Assembly: GCA_017960905.1 (NCBI GenBank)
Contig: JAGCYH010000036.1
Location: 1 to 64,000 of the forward strand
Origin: Bacteroidales bacterium
GTDB lineage: Bacteria; Bacteroidota; Bacteroidia; Bacteroidales; Marinilabiliaceae
DNA: 64,000 nucleotides
Direction: 5' to 3'
Shown in pieces: positions 27,341 to 35,575 of this stretch. Each line of letters begins with the position of its first letter. Position 1 is the stretch's first letter. The position numbers and the translations under genes are program-made. The notes beneath the pieces were generated by a model, which saw only the letters and a program-made list of their open reading frames with translations, was not told the origin of the DNA and made no database searches.

Positions 27341-27528
27341 AGCCTCGCAAACTCTTGATTTTGAAACCGATAGAGTAAAAGCTATTCACGCAGAGCGCGC
27401 CACGCTCTGCTTCCACTCAATTGAGTTGATGCTCATACCGATATGGTGTGGGTTCAATCTATGAGTGGAAGCGGGGTTCTTGCGAGGCTCCTCGTGAATG
27501 TGATAGAAAGGCCTGCACCTTTCTTTTT
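27341..27528 (+). ncRNA. Candidate structured RNA with terminator
   Basis: A 10 bp closing stem (27341-27350 with 27480-27489) surrounds three hairpins: 27351-27355/27372-27376 (5 bp), 27390-27397/27403-27410 (8 bp) and a long arm 27410-27419/27462-27471 (10 bp) extended by 27420-27424/27454-27458 and 27434-27439/27445-27450. ATTCACG (27384-27390) could pair with CGTGAAT (27493-27499), a possible pseudoknot. A terminator follows on the plus strand: 7 bp stem 27505-27511/27518-27524, then T-rich. I recognise no known family (not tmRNA, SRP RNA, RNase P RNA or 6S RNA by eye). It sits 49 bases before the methyltransferase ATG, so it is either a separate RNA or a leader that controls that gene. 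The rest of 27110-27576 is AT-rich and empty. Confidence 0.55.
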
Positions 27529-27576
27529 ATACTCGGGCCAAAGTGATTGATAGTCTGTGCGATAATCAATCACAAT

Positions 27577-28698
27577 ATGGCAAATAACAAGACTCTATCA
27601 AGGGCGAAAAAGGCTAAGAAAGACGAATTCTACACACAATTGGTTGACATAGAAAACGAATTGCTTCATTATAAAGAACATTTTCGTGATAAAACCGTGT
27701 TTTGCAACTGCGACGACCCGCGCGTCTCAAATTTCTTTCACTACTTCAGTTACAACTTTGAGCAACTGGGGTTGAAAAAGCTGATAACCACCTGCTACAA
27801 AAGTCAGAGCCGAGATTTATTCAGCCAAAACGACTCCGAACACGCTGTTTGGCTTGAGTATAATGGTGATAAGAATGGCAACCGCGTGCCCGACCCCGAA
27901 GAGATTGGAATTAATAACCTTGAAGAAGATGGTGATTTCCGCTCTGAAGAATGCATTGAACTCTTAAAACAAGCTGATATTGTAGTTACTAATCCGCCAT
28001 TCTCTTTATTAAATGAATATATTTTGTTTTTACATAAACATAAAAAAAAGTTTGTTGTGATGTGTAATCACAATGTTGTTCATTATACAGAAATATTTCC
28101 ACTTATTAAAAACAATGAACTATGGTTAGGATACAACTCAAACAAAACAGTAAGATTCGCAATGCCTGATTATTACGAAAAGTGGGATGAAATAATAGAT
28201 GGCGTAAAATATGGAAAAGTTCCTTCTATTGGATGGATAACAAATCTTGACATACAAAAAAGACATGAAGATATAATTCTTTATAAAACTTATAATGAGC
28301 AAGACTATCCAAAGTATGAGAATTTAGACGCTATTGATGTAGAAAGAATATCAGATATACCTTGTGACTATTATGGTTTAATGGGCGTACCAGACACCTT
28401 TTTAGATCAATATAATCCAGAGCAATTTGAAATACTTGGTGCTGATGGAATACCTCAATATGCTGAAGAATTAAATATAGGAAGAATTGGTGAAGATTGG
28501 ATGCAAAGATATAGAGCAAGTGGAGGTACAGGACATTACACTGCAAATATGAGAAGCATTGTTATGACTAAAAATGGTATTCCTAAAAAACCATATTCTC
28601 GCATTCTTATCCGTCGCAAGCAACGCCAAGGCTATGCGATGCAAGAGGAGCAAATGCTTCAAGCGGCAGAAGCGGAAGATGAATATAAAAAGAATTAA
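27577..28698 (+). CDS. EcoRI-type adenine-specific DNA methyltransferase
   Basis: 373 residues from the ATG at 27577; a TTG ten codons upstream is less likely because it follows the terminator closely. It closely resembles the M.EcoRI family (PF13651): the N-terminal KKDEFYTQ..DIENEL and CNCDDPRVSNFFHYF, the catalytic NPPF motif (VVTNPPFSLLNEY), and a C-terminal LIRRKQRQ segment. It transfers a methyl group from AdoMet to adenine; for M.EcoRI the site is GAATTC, but the site here is unknown. No EcoRI-like nuclease is adjacent, so it is an orphan or works with the DUF262-HNH gene 0.5 kb downstream. The middle of the gene (about 28000-28560) is much more AT-rich than its ends. Confidence 0.92.
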   Translation: MANNKTLSRAKKAKKDEFYTQLVDIENELLHYKEHFRDKTVFCNCDDPRVSNFFHYFSYNFEQLGLKKLITTCYKSQSRDLFSQNDSEHAVWLEYNGDKNGNRVPDPEEIGINNLEEDGDFRSEECIELLKQADIVVTNPPFSLLNEYILFLHKHKKKFVVMCNHNVVHYTEIFPLIKNNELWLGYNSNKTVRFAMPDYYEKWDEIIDGVKYGKVPSIGWITNLDIQKRHEDIILYKTYNEQDYPKYENLDAIDVERISDIPCDYYGLMGVPDTFLDQYNPEQFEILGADGIPQYAEELNIGRIGEDWMQRYRASGGTGHYTANMRSIVMTKNGIPKKPYSRILIRRKQRQGYAMQEEQMLQAAEAEDEYKKN

Positions 28699-28736
28699 GC
28701 TATTGAGAAATGATTAATAATTAACACTATATCATT

Positions 28737-29138
28737 ATGAGAAAGAGTATTTTGTATATAGCAATATGTGCGATACTTATAGGTATTGTATCATGCAAAT
28801 TGCATCGTCTGACAGAAGATGAGGCAAAAGAATCCGTAATAAATGGCGAACAAGACAGATTGCCACTTATTACACAGAAAATGACTGATGTTGAATCAAT
28901 TACTATTGACAGTATGAGTATTCATGTTGCAGATGAGCCTATGAGTGGCTTTTTGTACACTACATGGAAATACAGCGTTACAACATCTTATTACCCAAAG
29001 AAAGTGAAGAAAGTTGAAAAGAGTATTATTATCCCTGTAGATAAGATTAGGCAAAGCAATGAACATTTTGGATATATTGAGTGGGAAACTGATTGGGGCG
29101 AAGGGTTAAGGGTTGTTTTACAAGACCAGTTTAAATAA
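28737..29138 (+). CDS. Small lipoprotein, unknown
   Basis: 133 residues. A clear signal peptide ends in the lipobox IVSC followed by KLHRL, without an acidic run, so it probably stays on the periplasmic side. The mature part is small and beta-rich (VESITIDSMSIHV, WKYSVTTSYYP). No family recognised. It lies 38 bases after the methyltransferase and 71 bases before the DUF262 gene, and is AT-rich. A secreted lipoprotein inside a restriction-like cassette is unexpected. Confidence 0.7.
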   Translation: MRKSILYIAICAILIGIVSCKLHRLTEDEAKESVINGEQDRLPLITQKMTDVESITIDSMSIHVADEPMSGFLYTTWKYSVTTSYYPKKVKKVEKSIIIPVDKIRQSNEHFGYIEWETDWGEGLRVVLQDQFK

Positions 29139-29209
29139 ATGGTCAAAACTCTGAAAATAAAATATTTAATAGATTTACGACAAATGAACTATCTCAAAAA
29201 CAGCATACT

Positions 29210-30301
29210 ATGAAAATCGAACTACACAAAATCTCGGTTCGCGAGCTCACCGAAGGCTACACCGACAATGCCGAAAACGGTGTGCGCGCCTATGGTGGGC
29301 GGCTCGATGTCCGCCCACCCTATCAGCGCGAGTTTGTTTATAAAGAGAAGCAGCGCGATGCCGTAATCGACACGCTCACACAAGGTTTCCCGCTCAATGT
29401 GATGTACTGGGCCACGCGCGAAGACGGAACTTACGAAATAATCGACGGTCAGCAACGCACCATAAGCATCTGCCAGTACGTCAACGGCGATTTCGCCTTC
29501 GACATGCGTTATTTCCACAATCTGCACGACGATGAGAAAGAGCGCATACTCAACTATGAGCTGCAAATATATATTTGCAGCGGAACCGACAGCGAGAAAC
29601 TCAAATGGTTCAAAACCATTAACATAGCAGGCGAAGAACTCACTGAGCAGGAGTTGCGCAACGCCGTTTATGCCGGCTCGTGGGTGAACGATGCCAAACG
29701 GTACTTCAGCAAAAACGGGTGTCCGGCTGTGAAGATAGGCAGCGACTATCTGAACGGCTCTGCCATACGCCAGGAGTATCTCGAGACTGCTATCGCGTGG
29801 ATTTCCGACGGCAACATAGAACCGCACATGGCCAACCACCAACACGACCCAAGCGCCGCACCGCTGTGGCAATTCTTTCAGTCGGTAATCACGTGGGTCG
29901 AAACTACGTTCCGTCCCACGCGCGAGCGCAAGAAGATAATGAAAGGCATCGACTGGGGAATGCTCTACAAGAAATACAAAGACGAAGTATTTGACTTCCA
30001 GAAGATTGACGCAGAGGTCAGCCGCCTGCTTCTCGACGATGACGTTACAAAAAAGACGGGCATCTACCCTTACATTCTCACAGGCAAGGAGAAGTATCTG
30101 TCGATACGGGCGTTCACGCCTGCGCAGAAGCTTGCCGCTTATGAGCGGCAAGACGGCATCTGCACCGAATGCGGTCATCATTTCGAGCTCACACAGATGG
30201 AAGCCGACCACATAACGCCGTGGCACGAAGGAGGCCGCACCGTGGCAGAAAACTGCCAGATGCTCTGCCGCGACTGCAACCGCCACAAGAGTGGAAAATA
30301 A
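29210..30301 (+). CDS. DUF262 and HNH nuclease protein (GmrSD-like)
   Basis: 363 residues. The DUF262 domain (about 10-200) has RPPYQREFVYKEKQRDAV and the ParB/Srx-like EIIDGQQRT motif that binds and hydrolyses nucleotides in relatives. The C-terminus (about 312-362) is an HNH nuclease: CTECGHHF, EADHITPWHEGG, NCQMLCRDCNR with two CxxC zinc pairs. This is the layout of GmrSD-type type IV restriction enzymes that cut modified phage DNA, in a short form. With an EcoRI-like methyltransferase nearby, it may instead cut unmodified or wrongly modified DNA. Its GC-rich codon use differs from the AT-rich genes before it. Confidence 0.88.
   Translation: MKIELHKISVRELTEGYTDNAENGVRAYGGRLDVRPPYQREFVYKEKQRDAVIDTLTQGFPLNVMYWATREDGTYEIIDGQQRTISICQYVNGDFAFDMRYFHNLHDDEKERILNYELQIYICSGTDSEKLKWFKTINIAGEELTEQELRNAVYAGSWVNDAKRYFSKNGCPAVKIGSDYLNGSAIRQEYLETAIAWISDGNIEPHMANHQHDPSAAPLWQFFQSVITWVETTFRPTRERKKIMKGIDWGMLYKKYKDEVFDFQKIDAEVSRLLLDDDVTKKTGIYPYILTGKEKYLSIRAFTPAQKLAAYERQDGICTECGHHFELTQMEADHITPWHEGGRTVAENCQMLCRDCNRHKSGK
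30131..30152. repeat. Intragenic hairpin, 9 bp stem
   Basis: CTTGCCGCT, four-base loop, exact complement, just before the HNH domain codons of the DUF262 gene. A second one in the same gene is at 29294-29319 (9 bp, eight-base loop). Confidence 0.8.
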
Positions 30302-30358
30302 AAGGCAGGGCAAGAAGTGAAGACTTGTAGCTTAAAGGGGAGGATTGTGTGGTTACGT

Positions 30359-31780
30359 TCACAACAGCCCCTTCCCTTTTTCTGTTACATACCAATGACC
30401 TGACTTATCGGAACCTTCTCGGACAACCATCATATTCATTCTCAATTTCTTAATAGCCCGTCTGACTGTCGGTTCTGATATTTTGAGTTTTGTTTGCAAT
30501 TCAATGTAAGTTACTTCTTCGTTTATTGACATTTCACGCAAAATTGCCAATTCATTTTTTGTCCATTTTACACCGTCATTTACACCGTCATTTACACCGT
30601 CATTTTTTAATGTAACGCACTTGTCTTCTGTATTTTCTATACCGTCATTTACACCGTCATTTTTGCCAAACAAATCCTTGCTTCGGGTGATGTAAACCGA
30701 CATTCCGCCCATCTCCTCTTTGTAAACGGGTTCTTCGAGTCCGTCTGCCATAAACTCGCCTTTGATTTTACTGATACCGCGTCCCCACGATTCAATAAAA
30801 CCCGCCAGATAGAACGCACGGGCAATCAGTCGGTTGCGCGGACACGAACTGTGCACACCCATAAACTGCTCAAAGGTGATGCCTTCGGGCAAACCGCCTG
30901 AATTCCAGAGCCATATACGGTCATCGTAAACACGCATCTGCGTTGAGTAGCCTGGATATTCCTTGTGAATGATTGCATTGAAGATAATTTCGCGCAAAGC
31001 GTCTTCGGGAATCTCCAATGGTTCAATACGTTGCAAGCCTTCGTAGTGTATCGGGCGAATCAGATATTTGCTGTCCAAAATATCCATCACCTTGTCGGCC
31101 ATCTGAATTATATTGCCACTGATTATGTCTTGATTCCGCAAATCGGCATCGCTATGGAAACGCCCTATTTTGAACTCCACACAGGCGAAAAACTTCGACG
31201 GCCGCTTGCCGAACAACAAAATGGCTGCGTTACGCAATCCGCCGTTGTCGTCCAAAAGGTCAAGGTTGCGCAGGATGGTTTCCGTGGAATCGTCGGCTGC
31301 GCTGTCGGGCAGCCTACCCGACTTGATGCCCTTGCGCACAAAATAGGCAACCGCATCATCGTCAATATGTTCCAATGTTGCACCTTCGCAGACAATCTCG
31401 TCCCACGAGCGGCCCATCTTCTTCAAAATGAATTGCTGCAAAGCGGCACCTTTTAACTCCTGCTTTGTGGCTCCAGAACGATAATAAAATATGCCTTTGT
31501 ACGAAATGGGCACATTGCTTGGATTTACAATGAGTTCCAGATATTCTTTACCTTCTTTTTGGTGCAGATTGACATCCACCACAATTCCAAGAAATGCGAC
31601 AATCTTGTTAGGGATGTCCTCCATCTGACGGTGCGAATCGGTCAGTCCGAAAATGGTCTTGTCATCGTCAACACCAATGAATATTTTGCCGCCCTGCGCA
31701 TTGGCAAAACCACACACCCATTTCAAGTATTCATCGCTCCAAGTGCGCTTGTATTCTATATTCTGGCTCTCATCGTTCAT
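30359..31780 (-). CDS. AlbA_2 (Schlafen-type) ATP-binding protein with winged helix
   Basis: 473 residues from the ATG at 31780; a frame from 31858 adds 26 residues but crosses an inverted repeat. The N-terminal AlbA_2 domain has the pattern ESQNIEYKRTW and FANAQGGKIFIGVDD. The middle resembles the HATPase_c_4 domain (REIIFNAIIHKEYPG, RIWLWNSGGLPEG). A linker of repeated NDGV units follows (30571-30663), then a winged-helix DNA-binding domain (ELQTKLKISEPTVRRAIKKL). These proteins are usually annotated as transcription regulators, and some lie in defence islands. An 11 bp inverted repeat just upstream of the start could be an operator for self-control. Confidence 0.88.
   Translation of the reverse strand: MNDESQNIEYKRTWSDEYLKWVCGFANAQGGKIFIGVDDDKTIFGLTDSHRQMEDIPNKIVAFLGIVVDVNLHQKEGKEYLELIVNPSNVPISYKGIFYYRSGATKQELKGAALQQFILKKMGRSWDEIVCEGATLEHIDDDAVAYFVRKGIKSGRLPDSAADDSTETILRNLDLLDDNGGLRNAAILLFGKRPSKFFACVEFKIGRFHSDADLRNQDIISGNIIQMADKVMDILDSKYLIRPIHYEGLQRIEPLEIPEDALREIIFNAIIHKEYPGYSTQMRVYDDRIWLWNSGGLPEGITFEQFMGVHSSCPRNRLIARAFYLAGFIESWGRGISKIKGEFMADGLEEPVYKEEMGGMSVYITRSKDLFGKNDGVNDGIENTEDKCVTLKNDGVNDGVNDGVKWTKNELAILREMSINEEVTYIELQTKLKISEPTVRRAIKKLRMNMMVVREGSDKSGHWYVTEKGKGLL
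30571..30663. repeat. 12 bp tandem repeats encoding NDGV units
   Basis: Three copies of CACCGTCATTTA (30571-30606) and two more (30640-30663) inside the AlbA_2 gene. Each unit encodes four residues, so copy-number change keeps frame and alters only the length of the flexible linker between the ATP-binding and winged-helix domains. Confidence 0.85.
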
Positions 31781-31804
31781 AATCACAAATAATCCTTGCT
31801 TATC

Positions 31805-31834
31805 ATTATTGCAAACGCTTTTTTTTGCAATAAT
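31805..31834. promoter_or_regulatory. Inverted repeat upstream of the AlbA_2 gene
   Basis: ATTATTGCAAA and its exact complement around an eight-base spacer, 24 bases upstream of the AlbA_2 ATG. The position suits an operator for the winged-helix domain encoded by that gene. Confidence 0.5.
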
Positions 31835-31885
31835 AAATGGATTTACCAAATTAACCAAATCTATGTTTAAACAATTTTCCTTTCT

Positions 31886-31932
31886 TTCGGCGTAGGCAAG
31901 AGCCTATGCCGAACGGATATTTTATATCTTTG
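31886..31932 (+). promoter_or_regulatory. Promoter with overlapping inverted repeat
   Basis: A -7 element TATCTTTG (31925-31932) precedes the membrane-protein gene by 31 bases. Where the -33 element should be lies a 12 bp inverted repeat (31886-31897 with 31902-31913, one G-T mismatch, four-base loop). A protein bound there would block the promoter, so it is a candidate operator. Confidence 0.5.
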
Positions 31933-31963
31933 CACAAATATCATTTCAAAACATTCACTGGCA

Positions 31964-32857
31964 ATGACGTTATCAGATGAAGACAACCTAAAACGGGAGC
32001 ACAGCGGAGTGTCACGGCATGGCGCTGAGTCGGACATAGACTTAGATGATTATGTTTATAAACTCATGATAGTTTTCAAAACCCTCATGATAATATGCTC
32101 AATTGTAAGTTTCTGTTTGGTATGTTGGTTTGCTATAAGCATGGCACCCGGAATAGGCGGTAAGATTTTTCTCGCAATACTCTTTTCAATATCCATCTTC
32201 CCGCTACTATCATACTTTTGCCGCTCTTTTCTGTACAAAATATTTATCAAAAAAGTTATCAAAAAAGTTGCTCTGGTTATAAATACAGCCATATCTTTCA
32301 AATCAAGAAGCGGGGAACTTAAGTATATAGAAGAGATAATGACGTTCGACGTGCCTATTCACGACAGAGAGAATGTGAACGAGACAAAAATTGAAACAAG
32401 AGGTAAGATAGTTACTGCATCACAATTCAAGTTAAGCTACAGAAAGTCTTCCAAGAGCCTGCAGACACTGTACTGCGGTGATTATTTCGCGGTGGAGGCC
32501 AAAAATAAAACATTGGCCGACGGAATATGGCTCGTATGTGGCACACCACATAATATAAGGGAAGGCAAATATTCTTGTAAATCAAAAAAGTACACAATGT
32601 ACGCCGACACGGCCGAGTACATCAACGACAATAGTAAGAAGGAACTATTTACAATGGGCAGTAAAATCTATGATACAATCCTTGTCTCTGATTTTGTCCT
32701 ATATTATAAAAACAACACAATACATTTCATAAAACAGATTGGCGACTACAGCTGTGAACCTAAGCCTTTCAGTTTCAACATCAAAAAGGACCTGATAAAC
32801 GACCTTATATTTCTCAAATTCCGCATCAAATTCGGTGAAGTGCTCGCTGATGCGTAG
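31964..32857 (+). CDS. Membrane protein, unknown, divergent from AlbA_2 gene
   Basis: 297 residues. A charged N-terminus (about 1-30) is followed by two adjacent membrane helices (about 33-57 and 62-85), then a soluble domain of about 200 residues with many Lys and Tyr and beta-strand character (TRGKIVTASQFKLSYRKSSK). No signal peptide and no family recognised. Both termini should be cytoplasmic. It is transcribed away from the AlbA_2 gene from a promoter with an overlapping inverted repeat. A membrane effector controlled by the AlbA_2 regulator is an attractive but untested idea. Confidence 0.75.
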   Translation: MTLSDEDNLKREHSGVSRHGAESDIDLDDYVYKLMIVFKTLMIICSIVSFCLVCWFAISMAPGIGGKIFLAILFSISIFPLLSYFCRSFLYKIFIKKVIKKVALVINTAISFKSRSGELKYIEEIMTFDVPIHDRENVNETKIETRGKIVTASQFKLSYRKSSKSLQTLYCGDYFAVEAKNKTLADGIWLVCGTPHNIREGKYSCKSKKYTMYADTAEYINDNSKKELFTMGSKIYDTILVSDFVLYYKNNTIHFIKQIGDYSCEPKPFSFNIKKDLINDLIFLKFRIKFGEVLADA

Positions 32858-32944
32858 CATAGTTCAAAAATTCGTCTCCTCCACCGTCGCTCATCGTCAA
32901 AAACGTAGTGTTGGTCGGCATTAGAGGCACGTAGGTATAAAAAA

Positions 32945-32976
32945 TTTGTACTGTTTTTTTTGGTGATTTATATTTG
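32945..32976 (+). promoter_or_regulatory. Consensus promoter of the efflux operon
   Basis: TTTG (32945-32948), 20 bases, TATATTTG (32969-32976): a full match to the Bacteroidota consensus, about 24 bases before the first gene of the TolC-MacA-ATPase-MacB operon. Confidence 0.75.
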
Positions 32977-32999
32977 TATCGTTAAAAATTAAGAAGGCT

Positions 33000-34343
33000 A
33001 TGAATACATTAGGAAGATTTTTAAGTTTAGCAGCAATGTTGGTATGTGCACCGGCAATGAGCGAGACATGGAGCCTGTCGAAATGCCTCGAATACGCCAT
33101 GGAGCACAATATCGACTTGCAGAAGAGCAAGATAACGATGCAGGAGCAAGAGAGCTCGCTCGCATCGTCGCGTGCTCAGCTTTTCCCGTCGCTTTCGTTC
33201 AGCACAAGCCAGAACCTCACCAACCGTCCGTGGGCCGAGCAAGTGATGATGACTACTGATGCCGGACTGGTAACCTCAACAAGCAGTTCGACCACATACA
33301 ACGGCAACTATAACCTAAGCGCCAACTGGACCATCTGGAATGGCGGCAAACGACAGAACAACATCAAGCTCTCGGAGATAAACGTCGAGCAGGCTGAGCT
33401 GCAATCGCAGGTCAGCGTCAACAACATCCAGGAGCAGATTGTGCAACTCTACGTGCAGATTCTTTACTCGAAAGAGTCGATAGAGGTGAACAAGCAGACC
33501 CTCGAGGTGAGCATGGCGCAGCGCGACCGTGCGCAGCAACAGGTTGAGATAGGTCACCTGAGCCGCACCGACCTCGCTCAGCTCGAAGCGCAAGTGGCCA
33601 ACGACCAGTACAACGTGGTGAACGCGCAGGCACAGGTCGACCGCTACAAGATGCAGCTCAAGCAGTTGCTTGAGCTGACCACACCCACCGAAGACTTCGA
33701 CATAGCCACCATCGAAGTCGACGACGACCGCGCTCTGGTGCTCTTCCCCACCATCGACGAGGTGTACACCTCGGCCCTCGACTCTCGCCCCGAAATCAAA
33801 AACTCGAAACTCGGCATACAGTCGGCCGAAACGAACCTCAAGATAGCACGCAGCGGCGCCATGCCGACAGCGAGCCTGTCGGCTCGCGTAGGCACAAGCA
33901 ACTCCGACACCAGCGACAAGGGTTTTGGCGAACAGCTCAAAACCAACTGGAACAACTCGCTCGGCCTCACCATCAACGTGCCAATATACAGCCAGCGACA
34001 GACAAAAACGCAGGTTGAGAAAGCCCGCCTGAGCAAGCAGACTTCGGAGCTGAACCTGATAAACCAGGAGAACGACCTCTACAACACCATCGAAGGGCTG
34101 TGGCTCACCGGCACTACGGCGCAGCAACAGTTCATCGCCTCGAAGGCCAACGTCGAAAGCTCGCAAACGAGCTTCGACCTGCTGAGCGAGCAATTCGACC
34201 TCGGACTGAAAAACATCGTAGAACTGATGGACGGCAAAGTGAAACTGCTCTCGGCTTTGCAGAACAAGCTGCAAAGCAAATTCACCGTCATTCTCAACGA
34301 GCAACTGCTTCGTTTCTATCAGGGCAACGATATAACATTGTAA
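33000..34343 (+). CDS. TolC family outer-membrane efflux protein
   Basis: 447 residues. A short signal peptide is followed by two OEP-type coiled-coil repeats (about 30-220 and 240-440), with WSLSKCLEYAMEHNIDLQ at the start and GLKNIVELMDGKVKLLSA in the second repeat, as in TolC trimers. It forms the outer-membrane exit duct. It is first in a four-gene operon with a periplasmic adaptor, an ATPase and a MacB-type permease, which makes a complete tripartite exporter. Confidence 0.95.
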   Translation: MNTLGRFLSLAAMLVCAPAMSETWSLSKCLEYAMEHNIDLQKSKITMQEQESSLASSRAQLFPSLSFSTSQNLTNRPWAEQVMMTTDAGLVTSTSSSTTYNGNYNLSANWTIWNGGKRQNNIKLSEINVEQAELQSQVSVNNIQEQIVQLYVQILYSKESIEVNKQTLEVSMAQRDRAQQQVEIGHLSRTDLAQLEAQVANDQYNVVNAQAQVDRYKMQLKQLLELTTPTEDFDIATIEVDDDRALVLFPTIDEVYTSALDSRPEIKNSKLGIQSAETNLKIARSGAMPTASLSARVGTSNSDTSDKGFGEQLKTNWNNSLGLTINVPIYSQRQTKTQVEKARLSKQTSELNLINQENDLYNTIEGLWLTGTTAQQQFIASKANVESSQTSFDLLSEQFDLGLKNIVELMDGKVKLLSALQNKLQSKFTVILNEQLLRFYQGNDITL

Positions 34344-34364
34344 AACAATAAAAAACATAACGAT

Positions 34365-35537
34365 ATGAAAAAGAAGATATTAATAGTAGTGGCACTCGTA
34401 GTAGTAGCCCTCATAGCATGGAAATTCATTGCGGGCGGCAAACCCGAATTGCACTATGTGTCGGAATTCGGCAAAGCCCAAATGGGCAACATAACCAACA
34501 GTGTTACAGCCACCGGCAGCATCGAACCGGTAACATCGGTCGAAGTAGGTACACAGGTTTCGGGTATCGTAAGCAAAATATATGTCGACTACAACAGCGT
34601 TGTAAAAAAGGGACAAGTGATTGCCGAACTCGACAAAACCAACCTGCTCAGCGAATTGAGCACAGCTCAAAGCAACTGCACAAGTCAAAAAAGCAACTTG
34701 GAATATCAGGAGCACAATTACAACCGCTACAAGACAATGTTTGAAAAAGGTCTTATAAGCGAAAACGATTACGAAAATGCGCATCTGACTTATATTCAAG
34801 CACAAACAAGTTATCAGAGCGCTGTCAATTCGCTAGCTAAAGCTCAAACCAATTTAGGTTACGCCACCATCACCTCGCCTATCGACGGCGTGGTACTCAG
34901 CAAAGCTGTAGAAGAAGGTCAGACAGTGGCAGCCAGCTTCAGCACACCGACACTGTTCAACATTGCTCAAGACCTTACCGACATGCGTGTGATTGCCGAC
35001 ATCGACGAAGCCGATATCGGCGAAGTACGTGAAGGTCAGCGCGTTTCGTTCACCGTCGACGCTTATCCCAACGACGTATTCGAAGGCAGCGTTACGCAAG
35101 TACGCCAAGAAGCCACTACGACAAGCAACGTGGTAACCTACGAAGTGGTAATAGCAGCGCCCAACAAAGAGCTGAAACTCAAGCCCGGCCTTACGGCCAG
35201 CGTCACCATCTACACGCTCGAGAAAAACAACGTGCTGACAATTCCGGCCAAAGCTCTGCGATTCACTCCTACCGAGATGATGCTGCAAAACGGCGGACAG
35301 ATAATAGACTGCGAAGGCATGACGAAAGTATGGCAGCAACAAGGCAACAATTTTGTGGCTAAAGCCATCAAAACAGGAATCTCCAACGGTGCCCTGTGCG
35401 AAGTAACCGACGGCCTCGCCGACGGCGAGAGCGTGGTAGTGTCGTGCGAAGCCAACATGGGATTCCAGTTCGGCGGAATGCCGCAAGGCGGCGGCAACCC
35501 ATTCATGCCTGGTCCACCCAACAGCCGAAGAAGATAA
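34365..35537 (+). CDS. MacA-like periplasmic adaptor (RND/HlyD family)
   Basis: 390 residues. One N-terminal membrane anchor (about 4-20) is followed by the biotinyl-lipoyl half (GSIEPVTSVEVGTQVSGIVSKI), a coiled-coil hairpin, the second lipoyl half (GYATITSPIDGVVLSKAV) and beta-barrel and membrane-proximal domains. It bridges the MacB-type permease and the TolC protein in the periplasm. The C-terminal tail is rich in Gly, Pro and Arg. It starts 21 bases after the TolC gene. Confidence 0.95.
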   Translation: MKKKILIVVALVVVALIAWKFIAGGKPELHYVSEFGKAQMGNITNSVTATGSIEPVTSVEVGTQVSGIVSKIYVDYNSVVKKGQVIAELDKTNLLSELSTAQSNCTSQKSNLEYQEHNYNRYKTMFEKGLISENDYENAHLTYIQAQTSYQSAVNSLAKAQTNLGYATITSPIDGVVLSKAVEEGQTVAASFSTPTLFNIAQDLTDMRVIADIDEADIGEVREGQRVSFTVDAYPNDVFEGSVTQVRQEATTTSNVVTYEVVIAAPNKELKLKPGLTASVTIYTLEKNNVLTIPAKALRFTPTEMMLQNGGQIIDCEGMTKVWQQQGNNFVAKAIKTGISNGALCEVTDGLADGESVVVSCEANMGFQFGGMPQGGGNPFMPGPPNSRRR

Positions 35538-35575
35538 AAAAAACATTTGATTTTCAGACCATTAACTTTATTGCT

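Noticed and set aside
29222..30313. 363-residue minus-strand frame opposite the DUF262-HNH gene
   Set aside because: The plus frame has intact DUF262 and HNH motifs; the minus frame has none.
19725..32857. Integrative element or prophage carrying the defence-like genes
   Set aside because: No integrase, transposase, terminal repeats or phage structural genes were found; ordinary genes such as the SGNH hydrolase are mixed in.
33315..34358. 347-residue minus-strand frame opposite the TolC gene
   Set aside because: Antisense shadow of a clear TolC family gene with a consensus promoter.
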